DNA of 64,000 nucleotides from Pelagerythrobacter rhizovicinus (GTDB lineage Bacteria > Pseudomonadota > Alphaproteobacteria > Sphingomonadales > Sphingomonadaceae). This document shows positions 49,935-64,000 of this stretch, one piece after another. Made by a program: the position numbers and the translations under genes. How positions within the stretch are numbered: position 1 is the stretch's first letter; every line of letters starts with the position of its first letter. Below the pieces are notes generated by a model. It did no database searches. It saw only the letters and a list, made by a program, of their open reading frames with translations, and was not told the origin of the DNA. The DNA is taken from contig NZ_SDPV01000001.1 in assembly GCF_004135625.1 (NCBI RefSeq), forward strand, positions 1,114,501 through 1,178,500, written 5' to 3'.

Positions 49935-50243
49935 ATGAACGGTTCGCTCGAATGGCTCGCTGCCGTAGGCACAATGATCGCCGCGGGCCTGATCGCCGCC
50001 GACCTCGGACGCCGCGCCACTGGCTGGGGTTTCGTCCTGTTCTGCGCGGTTGCGGTCACTTGGATCATCTCTGGCGTCACCAGCGACGCACTGCCGATCG
50101 CGGCGATGAACGCGATCCTCCTGCTGATCAACGCATGGGGCGTGTGGCAGTATCTCCTCAGTCCGAAGAACCGGAAGAAGATCGAGAAGCTGGAGGAACT
50201 GGAACAGGCGGCCGAGCGCGAGACGGAAGCCGAGAGCGGCTAG
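49935..50243 (+). CDS. Small three-helix membrane protein, unknown function
   Basis: 102 residues: three hydrophobic helices (LEWLAAVGTMIAAGLIAAD, GFVLFCAVAVTWIISGV, AAMNAILLLINAWGVWQYL) and a charged C-terminal coiled tail (KNRKKIEKLEELEQAAERE). A similar protein is common in sphingomonads, but I know of no function. It ends 6 nt from the convergent eno stop. Confidence 0.75.
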   Translation: MNGSLEWLAAVGTMIAAGLIAADLGRRATGWGFVLFCAVAVTWIISGVTSDALPIAAMNAILLLINAWGVWQYLLSPKNRKKIEKLEELEQAAERETEAESG

Positions 50244-50249
50244 ACCGTA

Positions 50250-52732
<2,483 letters not shown>

Positions 52733-52736
<4 letters not shown>

Positions 52737-53047
52737 GTGATCTCGAGCGCAAGATGATCGAGGGCCGGGCGTTGCGTGATGCAGCGTTGGCGCTGGTCAA
52801 GGCCGATCTCGCTCACCTCCGCGTCGACCTCACCGCCAAGGGTATCGGTGCCCGGGTGATGGATCGGGTGACGGAGGGCGCGAACGACGTGCTCGACGAG
52901 GCGACCGAAGTCGCCGAGAACAACCGCGGGGTGTTGCTGACCCTCCTGGCGGCGGTCGTTCTTTGGCTCGCCCGCAATCCGCTTCTCTCGCTGTTCGACG
53001 AGGACGACGAGCAGGACGAAGAATCCGAGGAACCCGAGCGCGATTGA
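52733..53047 (+). CDS. YqjK-like small single-helix protein
   Basis: 104 residues: a long amphipathic helix (1-60), one membrane helix (VLLTLLAAVVLWLARNPLL) and a strongly acidic tail (DEDDEQDEESEEPERD). The plan matches the third gene of the E. coli yqjD-yqjE-yqjK group, but sequence similarity is weak. Translationally coupled to the gene before it. Confidence 0.65.
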
Positions 53048-53090
53048 GGCCGTTCGGTCCACGAGAACCCCTTCAAGCAGAGGCAAACCA

Positions 53091-53585
53091 ATGGCCGACA
53101 AACAGAAACGCGAAGAACTGAAGAATCGTATCGAGGCAGGCCAGCAGCGTCACGCGAACCGTACGGTGAGCGACTACGCTCGCGAGGCGCGCGACAATGC
53201 GACGGCTTTCGTCAAGGAACACCCTGTGGCGACGGTAGTCGGCGGCGTTGCAATCGGTGTGATCGTCGCCAGCCTGGTGCCGGGACCGGGCCGGCGGATG
53301 CGCAAGAAGGCGACCAGGCGCGGATCGGCGCTTGCAGCCATGGCGACGGAGATCGGCCTCGCATACGGCGCCAGTCTGATCGACAGCCTTGGCAATGCCG
53401 CGCGTGCGAGCGGCGACAGGCTGGAGGATCTGGGCGATGCGATCGGCGACGGCGCTCGCGACCTGCGCCGGCAGGCGGGGTTCCAAGGGAGCGCGGCCGG
53501 CGAAGGCGCCCGACGCCTCACGCGCGAGGCTGGGAAGAAGACAAGCCGCAAGGTGCGCGATCTGCGCGCCCGCATGGCACACTGA
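53091..53585 (+). CDS. DUF883-like membrane protein with long basic tail
   Basis: 164 residues. Residues 1-45 form a charged helix, then FVKEHPVATVVGGVAIGVIV is the ElaB/YqjD-type anchor (EHP before the helix is typical). After it comes a basic and amphipathic C-terminal half of about 90 residues that E. coli members lack. It is 43 nt after the previous gene and ends at a terminator, closing the stress-promoter unit. Confidence 0.7.
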   Translation: MADKQKREELKNRIEAGQQRHANRTVSDYAREARDNATAFVKEHPVATVVGGVAIGVIVASLVPGPGRRMRKKATRRGSALAAMATEIGLAYGASLIDSLGNAARASGDRLEDLGDAIGDGARDLRRQAGFQGSAAGEGARRLTREAGKKTSRKVRDLRARMAH

Positions 53586-53610
53586 GCGACCGGCAAAGCG
53601 CCAAGCACGC

Positions 53611-53645
53611 GGCGCGGCGGGGTTGCCTGCCGCGCCGTTTGCTTT
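53611..53645 (+). terminator. Terminator of the stress cluster
   Basis: GGCGCGGC (53611-53618) pairs with GCCGCGCC (53629-53636), followed by GTTTGCTTT. Confidence 0.75.
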
Positions 53646-53686
53646 ATGGGCCGCGCCGTCCTCCCCACGACCTCAGAGACGGAAAA

Positions 53687-53917
53687 ATGGAAGAAACCGA
53701 AGCCAAGCAGCGGCTGCACCTCGTGATGGGCGGTCGCGTCAGCGATCCGCGGACCCTCGAGTTCCAGGACCCGGAGAGCATCCACGTCGTCGGCGTATTC
53801 AGCGACTACGACGCCGCAGTCGAGGCCTGGCGCGCGAACGCCCAGCGTACAGTCGACGATGCGGAGATGAAATATGTCGTCGTTCACCTGCACCGCCTGC
53901 TGACGCCGGAGGTGTGA
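53687..53917 (+). CDS. DUF4170 domain protein
   Basis: 76 residues: KQRLHLVMGGRVSDPRTLEF and VGVFSDYDAAVEAWRANAQR are the DUF4170 signature of Alphaproteobacteria. Start at 53687 (MEETEAKQ) by length. Cytosolic; its function is unknown. It is convergent with greA. Confidence 0.88.
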   Translation: MEETEAKQRLHLVMGGRVSDPRTLEFQDPESIHVVGVFSDYDAAVEAWRANAQRTVDDAEMKYVVVHLHRLLTPEV

Positions 53918-53980
53918 CGAACAGCGATCGCCCCCCGACAAAAGCCGAAGGCTCTAGCAGACAAGCCGCCAGCGCGCTGC

Positions 53981-54002
53981 AGCCTCAGCCTGGGCTGAGG
54001 CT
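53981..54002. terminator. Bidirectional hairpin between DUF4170 and greA
   Basis: AGCCTCAGCC (53981-53990) and GGCTGAGGCT (53993-54002) are a perfect 10-bp inverted repeat with a 2-nt loop, between two convergent genes. There is no T-run. Confidence 0.55.
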
Positions 54003-54010
54003 CGCAGAAT

Positions 54011-54487
54011 TCAAATGAACTCGATCTTGTCGACGAGGTAGAACTTGTCGCCCGAGGGAACGGTGACTTCGATCTCGTCGCCCACGCTCTTGCCGATCAG
54101 CGCGCGGCCGAGCGGCGAGTTGTAGGAAATCCGCCCCTTGTTCGCGTCGGCTTCCGTCTGGCCGACGATCTGGTATTTCACAGGCTTGTCATCATCGTCT
54201 AGCAGGGTGACGGTGGCGCCGAATACGATCTTGTCACCCGACAGCGTCGAAGGATCGATGATCTGCGCGCGGCTTACCCTGTCCTCGATTTCTGCGATCT
54301 GCGCCTCGACCTGCCCCTGACGTTCCTTCGCGGCGTGATATTCGGCGTTCTCCGAGAGGTCGCCGTGCGCGCGTGCTTCCTCGATCGCGTCGACGATCTT
54401 CGGACGTTCCGCGCGCAGCGTCTTGAGGTCGGCCGTCAGCCGCTCGTAACCCTCCGCCAGCATCGGAACCTTTTCCATCGTAGCCAT
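54011..54487 (-). CDS. greA: Transcription elongation factor GreA
   Basis: 158 residues. An N-terminal coiled coil with the acidic tip GDLSENAEY (Asp43, Glu46) stimulates cleavage of backtracked RNA; the C-terminal FKBP-like domain ends [14 protein letters not shown]. It follows carB at 108 nt on the same strand, the usual carA-carB-greA order. Confidence 0.96.
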   Translation of the reverse strand: MATMEKVPMLAEGYERLTADLKTLRAERPKIVDAIEEARAHGDLSENAEYHAAKERQGQVEAQIAEIEDRVSRAQIIDPSTLSGDKIVFGATVTLLDDDDKPVKYQIVGQTEADANKGRISYNSPLGRALIGKSVGDEIEVTVPSGDKFYLVDKIEFI

Positions 54488-54595
54488 CGCGTCTTTCCTC
54501 CAGGCGGCCCCTGCAACCGCAATCCGCCCTTCTGCCCCTCCCTCGGGAGCGGCGATTGAACGGTGAATTGTCCGGAAGAGGGAACCGCGGTTGTT

Positions 54596-57919
<3,324 letters not shown>

Positions 57920-59083
57920 TTATCCGAGCGATCCCACAAATTTCTCAAAAAGGTAGAAGCTGTCCTGCGGCCCTGGGCTGGCTTCCGGGTGATACTGCAC
58001 ACCGAACGCCTTCTTCCCGCGGATCGCAATGCCGCAGTTGGAGCCGTCGAATAGAGAGACGTGGGTTTCCTCCACTCCCTCCGGCAGCGTCGCGTTGTCG
58101 ATCGCGAAGCCGTGGTTCATGCTGGTGATCTCGACCACGCCGTCCTCCAGGCGCTTGACCGGGTGGTTCGCGCCGCGGTGACCCTGGTGCATCTTGGCGG
58201 TCTTTGCGCCGGCGGCGAGACCGAGCATCTGGTGGCCCAGGCAGATGCCGAAGACCGGCATGTCGCGCTCCAGCAGCGCCTTGATCGTCGGCACCGCGTA
58301 TTCGCCGGTCGCCGCCGGGTCGCCGGGGCCGTTAGAGAGGAACACACCGTCGGGTTCGAGCGCCATGATCTCGTCGAGCGTGGTTTTCGCGGGAACCACC
58401 GTCACCCGCGCGCCGGCCTTCACCAGGTTGCGGAAGATGTTGTCCTTGCTGCCGTAGTCGATGGCGACCACGTGCGGCTTCGCATCGCGCGGCGCGCGGC
58501 CGTAGCCGGTGCCGAGGCGCCAGTAGCCCCCTTCCCAGCTCTCCTGCTTCTCGCGGCTGACGCGCTGGGCGAGGTCCATGCCCTCCAGCCCCGGCCATTC
58601 CTGCGCGCGCTTGAGCAATGCGGGAATGTCAAACTTCCCCTCTGGGTCGTGCGCGATCACCGCATTGGGCGCGCCGTTCAGGCGGATGCGGCGCGTGAGC
58701 GCACGGGTATCGACGCCCGAGAGGCCGACCTTGCCCATCGCGGCGAGCCACTCGCCGAACTGATCGCGCGCGCGGAAGTTCGAATGCGGAGTGATCTCTT
58801 CCCGCACCACGCAGCCGACCGCGCCTTCCACCTTCGACTCGATGTCCTCCGGATTCGCCCCGACGTTGCCGATATGGGGGAACGTGAAGGTGACGATCTG
58901 CCCCGCGTAAGAGGGGTCGGTCATCACTTCCTGATAGCCGGTCATCGCGGTATTGAAACATACCTCGCCCACGGCGCTGCCGACGGCACCGAAGCCTTTG
59001 CCCCAGATGACGGTTCCGTCGGCCAGCACGAGGACTCCCGTCGCGCCGCTGGGTTGCGCGCGAGAGTTTGCGGGGTCTGCCAT
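57920..59083 (-). CDS. carA: Carbamoyl-phosphate synthase small subunit
   Basis: A 387-residue glutamine amidotransferase subunit. The start MADPANSRAQ at 59083 fits. The class I triad is visible: Cys in FGICLGHQML, and His and Glu in YHPEASPGP. LSNGPGDPAATGEYAV forms the oxyanion turn. It is divergent from yqeY with 143 nt between, where the promoters of both units must lie. Confidence 0.95.
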   Translation of the reverse strand: MADPANSRAQPSGATGVLVLADGTVIWGKGFGAVGSAVGEVCFNTAMTGYQEVMTDPSYAGQIVTFTFPHIGNVGANPEDIESKVEGAVGCVVREEITPHSNFRARDQFGEWLAAMGKVGLSGVDTRALTRRIRLNGAPNAVIAHDPEGKFDIPALLKRAQEWPGLEGMDLAQRVSREKQESWEGGYWRLGTGYGRAPRDAKPHVVAIDYGSKDNIFRNLVKAGARVTVVPAKTTLDEIMALEPDGVFLSNGPGDPAATGEYAVPTIKALLERDMPVFGICLGHQMLGLAAGAKTAKMHQGHRGANHPVKRLEDGVVEITSMNHGFAIDNATLPEGVEETHVSLFDGSNCGIAIRGKKAFGVQYHPEASPGPQDSFYLFEKFVGSLG

Positions 59084-59226
59084 GTGGCGCTCCGAGTCAG
59101 GTGTTTCCGGCGATGTCGCTAAGTCGTTGCCGCTAGGCTCCGGGCGAGCACCCGTCAACCTGTCCATTCGCGAATTATCGGGTTAAGTGCGCTGTTCCGC
59201 AAGACACCGACAGAAAGACACACGCC

Positions 59227-59679
59227 ATGATCCGCGACGACATCAAGCAGGCCACCGTCCAGGCGATGAAGGCGGGCGACAAGCCGCGCACCGCCGCGCT
59301 GCGCCTGATCTCCGCCCGGATCAAGGACCGCGATATCGAGATGCGCACCTCCGCCAAGGCAGTGGACGACGACGATCTCGTGACCGAAGTGCTGCAGAAG
59401 ATGGCCAAGCAACGCCGCGAATCGATCCAGATGTATGAGGAAGGCGGCCGCGAGGAGCTTGCACAGCAGGAGCGCGAGGAGCTTGCCGTGATCGAGGAAT
59501 TCCTGCCGCAGATGATGGACGAGACGGCTACCCGCGCGGCCATCGAGGCGGTGAAGAGCGACCTCGGCGCCTCCTCCGTCAAGGACATGGGCCGCGTCAT
59601 GGCCGAACTCAAAGCCCGCCACGGCGCCGTGCTCGACATGAGCAAGGCCAGCGGCTGGGTGAAAGAAGCGCTCGGCTGA
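59227..59679 (+). CDS. GatB/YqeY domain-containing protein
   Basis: 150 residues: a helical domain like the tail of GatB, which grips tRNA. MIRDDIKQATVQAMKAGDKP and KDMGRVMAELKARHGAVLDM are typical. In E. coli-like and alphaproteobacterial genomes it lies beside dnaG and rpoD, as here. Its own role is not settled. Confidence 0.92.
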   Translation: MIRDDIKQATVQAMKAGDKPRTAALRLISARIKDRDIEMRTSAKAVDDDDLVTEVLQKMAKQRRESIQMYEEGGREELAQQEREELAVIEEFLPQMMDETATRAAIEAVKSDLGASSVKDMGRVMAELKARHGAVLDMSKASGWVKEALG

Positions 59680-59737
59680 GGCGCTCCTTCGCCGATCACA
59701 ACTTGAATCCGCCGCCGCACCCGCGCAATGATCGGGC

Positions 59738-61606
59738 ATGGCGCTTTCCCCCCAATGGCTGGATGAACTGCGGTCGCGCGTGACGCTTTCGGGCGTCATC
59801 ATGCGTACGACCAAGCTCCAGCGCGCAGGGCGCGAGTGGAAGGCGTGCTGCCCTTTCCACAACGAGAAGACGCCAAGCTTCACCGTCAGCGACGAGAAGG
59901 GATTCTATCACTGCTTCGGCTGCGGCGCGCATGGCGACGTGATCCGCTGGATGACCGACCAGCGTGGGCTTTCTTTCATGGACGCGGTGAAGGAACTCGC
60001 GGCCGAGGCGGGACTGGAAGTCCCCGCGCCCGATCCGCGTGCGGCGCAGCGGGCGGAGGAACGCGCGGGCCTGCACGATGTCACGCAGGCGGCGCAGGAC
60101 TGGTTCTCCGCCAATCTCGTGGGACCGGGCGGTGCGAAGGCGCGCGAGTACCTGCAGTCGCGCGGGTTCAACGCACGGACGGTCGAGCGCTTCGGTTTCG
60201 GCTTTGCGCCGAACGAACGGCAGGCGCTCAAGGCGGCGCTGTCGCGCTTCGAAGAGAAGTTGCTGATCGAAGCCGGTCTGAGGATTTCGGTGGAGGAACG
60301 CGATCCATACGACCGATTTCGGGGGCGCCTTATGCTGCCGATCCACGATGCGCGCGGGCGAGTGATCGCGTTCGGCGGGCGCATCCTCGAGGCCGACATC
60401 AACGCGCCCAAGTACCTGAACTCGCCCGACACGCCTTTGTTCGACAAGGGGCGCACGCTCTACAACCTGCATCGCGCCGGCCCCGCTTCGCGGCAGACGG
60501 GGCGGATGATCGTCGTCGAAGGCTACATGGACGTGATCGCGCTCGCGGCGCACGGGTTCGAGGATGCGGTGGCACCGCTCGGTACCGCTCTGACCGAGCG
60601 GCAGATCGAACTGCTCTGGCGCATGGTCGAGACGCCGATCCTGTGCTTCGACGGCGATGCGGCGGGGCAGCGCGCCGCCATGCGCGCGATCGAGCGGGCC
60701 CTGCCACTGCTCCGCCCGGCCCATTCGCTGGCTATCGTGCGTCTGCCGACCGGGCTCGACCCCGACGACCTGCTGCGGGCCAAAGGCAAAGGTGCGATCG
60801 AGAAACTGCTCGCCGAACCCGCAAGCCTGCTCGACACGCTGTGGGAATTCGAGCGCGCCGCGCAGCCGTTGAACACGCCCGAGGACAAGGCTGGCCTCAA
60901 GCAGCGCCTAGTTGATCACGTCGAGAAGATCGAGCATCCCGACATCCGCGCGCTTTACAAGCGAGAACTGCTGGAGCGCTTCTCCGCCTTCGCCTTCCCG
61001 CGCCGGGAGCGCACGCGCGGCGACTGGCGCAAACCGGTCGTGCCGCGACTTTCGCCCGAGGCGGCCCGGCGGCTGCGCGGCGCGCGAGACGGATCGCGTG
61101 ACCAACTCGTCTCCGCGGTGATTGCCGGATTGGTGCGCTTTCCGGAGGAAGCGCTGCGCCATGCGGAGCAGCTCGGACGCTTCGCGCAGATGGATGCGAA
61201 ATCCGGGCCACTGGTCGACGCGATACTCGAAGCGGTGGAAATGCTTGAACCGGGAGAGATTTTCCCCATATCCTCGTTCGACGGTCCCGTCGCGCCGCCG
61301 GATAACACCCGTTTCGCCTTCCTCAGTGAAGGCATCGATCCGCAAGACGCGCGCGAACAGTTGGCCGAAGCCGTGGCGCTGCTGGTCGAAAGGCCCGCGC
61401 TGGAAGCTGCGCTTTCCGCAGCGACCGCGCGGTTCGAAGTTGACCCTGAAGGAGCCTTCGCCGAGCAGCAGAGGCTGCTCAAACGAAAGCTGGAATTCGA
61501 GCGGCGACTCGGGCAAATGGCAAGCCGACGGGCTGCTTCGGCGGCCCAAACTGATTCAACGCGTCGGCGGGAGACAGGGCCCGCCAACGGCGCAGAAACG
61601 GACTGA
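59738..61606 (+). CDS. dnaG: DNA primase
   Basis: 622 residues. The zinc-binding module has Cys38, His41, Cys59 and Cys62 ([21 protein letters not shown]). The TOPRIM core follows with [11 protein letters not shown] and [11 protein letters not shown], and a C-terminal helical part contacts DnaB. It makes RNA primers at the replication fork. It is 58 nt after yqeY and 10 nt before rpoD, so the three form one unit. Confidence 0.97.
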   Translation: MALSPQWLDELRSRVTLSGVIMRTTKLQRAGREWKACCPFHNEKTPSFTVSDEKGFYHCFGCGAHGDVIRWMTDQRGLSFMDAVKELAAEAGLEVPAPDPRAAQRAEERAGLHDVTQAAQDWFSANLVGPGGAKAREYLQSRGFNARTVERFGFGFAPNERQALKAALSRFEEKLLIEAGLRISVEERDPYDRFRGRLMLPIHDARGRVIAFGGRILEADINAPKYLNSPDTPLFDKGRTLYNLHRAGPASRQTGRMIVVEGYMDVIALAAHGFEDAVAPLGTALTERQIELLWRMVETPILCFDGDAAGQRAAMRAIERALPLLRPAHSLAIVRLPTGLDPDDLLRAKGKGAIEKLLAEPASLLDTLWEFERAAQPLNTPEDKAGLKQRLVDHVEKIEHPDIRALYKRELLERFSAFAFPRRERTRGDWRKPVVPRLSPEAARRLRGARDGSRDQLVSAVIAGLVRFPEEALRHAEQLGRFAQMDAKSGPLVDAILEAVEMLEPGEIFPISSFDGPVAPPDNTRFAFLSEGIDPQDAREQLAEAVALLVERPALEAALSAATARFEVDPEGAFAEQQRLLKRKLEFERRLGQMASRRAASAAQTDSTRRRETGPANGAETD

Positions 61607-61616
61607 ACGCACCTCC

Positions 61617-63650
<2,034 letters not shown>

Positions 63651-63660
63651 TTTCGACCTG

Positions 63661-63685
63661 GGAACCGGCCGCGCAGTCAGCCGTT
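63661..63685 (+). promoter_or_regulatory. EcfG-type general stress promoter after rpoD
   Basis: GGAAC (63661-63665), 16 nt, CGTT (63682-63685), starting 11 nt after the rpoD stop. The predicted start point is near 63692. A terminator follows about 60 nt later, before any gene. Confidence 0.75.
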
Positions 63686-63691
63686 ATTCGA

Positions 63692-63785
63692 GTCCAGACG
63701 ATGTAAAAATCGACTGGATATGAAGTTTCTCCCAGGAGAAGCTATCAGGAGCCCCGGTGCCTTACGGCGCCGGGGCTTTTGCTTT
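63692..63785 (+). ncRNA. Predicted stress-induced small RNA
   Basis: About 94 nt between an exact EcfG-type promoter and a strong terminator. Two hairpins are predicted: AGTTTCTC-CCAG-GAGAAGCT (63724-63743, 8 bp, tetraloop CCAG) and the 12-bp terminator stem. A CTCCC run lies in the first hairpin and could pair with ribosome sites. The only ATG inside (63720) has no ribosome site and its frame runs through the terminator, so a peptide is unlikely. Transcription itself is inference. Confidence 0.55.
63750..63785 (+). terminator. Strong rho-independent terminator
   Basis: AGCCCCGGTGCC (63750-63761), loop TTAC, GGCGCCGGGGCT (63766-63777), then TTTTGCTTT. Twelve pairs with one wobble. Confidence 0.9.
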
Positions 63786-63885
63786 GCGCCTCCCGCGGCG
63801 CCTCAAGCAGGCCGCCTTTCCAGCCCGTCGGGGACAAGGCCGGTTTGCGGTGGCGACATGGCGCGGGAATCACTATGGGGACGCC

Positions 63886-64000
63886 ATGCGTATCGCCATT
63901 GCCTCTGACCATGCTGCCATCGAGATGAAAGCCGCCCTGCGCGAGTGGCTGATCGAAGAGGGCCATGAAGTCGCCGATCTCGGCCCCGATAGCCACGACA
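63886..64000 (+). CDS. rpiB: Ribose-5-phosphate isomerase B, N-terminal part (continues beyond window)
   Basis: 38 codons are visible, starting MRIAIASDHAAIEMKAALRE and reaching DLGPDSHD. SDHAA with the sugar-phosphate-binding Asp and His is the RpiB/LacAB signature. GGGGA precedes the ATG. It converts ribulose-5-phosphate and ribose-5-phosphate. Confidence 0.88.
   Translation, partial: MRIAIASDHAAIEMKAALREWLIEEGHEVADLGPDSHD

Overview
The window is a high-GC bacterial chromosome segment whose gene content and order fit the Alphaproteobacteria, order Sphingomonadales, most likely Erythrobacteraceae. Support comes from the carA-carB-greA operon divergent from yqeY-dnaG-rpoD, the mreBCD-mrdA-rodA operon, a DmdC-type acyl-CoA dehydrogenase with a MerR regulator, palindromic intergenic repeats, and promoters with the alphaproteobacterial general-stress (EcfG) consensus. 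The genus is inference. Most of the window is ordinary core genome; one stretch (about 38.5-47.9 kb) is a decayed genomic island.

Layout. 0-4.3 kb: end of an MFS transporter, cysK, a probable Tat-exported FAD amine oxidase, a dienelactone hydrolase and aqpZ. 4.3-5.5 kb: no gene, four palindromic repeats. 5.5-16.3 kb: acyl-CoA dehydrogenase with its MerR regulator, hisI, comF, a methyltransferase, ppdK, and glyQ-glyS; glyS carries two in-frame palindromic insertions. 16.4-19.2 kb: a small XRE repressor behind three phased operators, a membrane protein and two tandem TraB/GumN proteins. 19.2-26.3 kb: rplY, acs, pth, a Tat-signal short-chain dehydrogenase, ychF and a lipoprotein phosphodiesterase. 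26.4-30.7 kb: DUF1206 protein, a metal-type MerR regulator divergent from a glutaredoxin/MauE membrane protein and a His/Met-rich outer-membrane protein, a MaoC dehydratase and a lipoprotein. 30.7-38.3 kb: mutL, then the rod-shape operon.

38.4-47.9 kb: an intact tRNA-Lys(CTT) gene whose 3' half is repeated (45 of 47 nt) at 47.9 kb, next to a tyrosine integrase that lacks its catalytic domain. The interval holds gene remnants (DUF2254, a carboxypeptidase-regulatory-like domain, an HWE kinase, IS110) and one coherent signalling group: PAS-GGDEF-EAL protein, FixJ-type regulator, four-PAS soluble FixL-type kinase and PilZ protein. Two small, mutually similar genes of unknown function flank that group.

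48-64 kb: YnfA-type protein, ribH, an aldo/keto reductase, eno, then a four-gene envelope cluster resembling yqjD-yqjE-yqjK behind an exact GGAAC-N16-CGTT promoter, DUF4170, greA-carB-carA, yqeY-dnaG-rpoD and the start of rpiB. Just after rpoD, a second GGAAC-N16-CGTT promoter is followed within about 95 nt by a strong terminator with no gene between, which predicts a stress-induced small RNA. A third such promoter (N17) drives the DUF378 gene in the island. These three sites link three separated loci to the general stress response.
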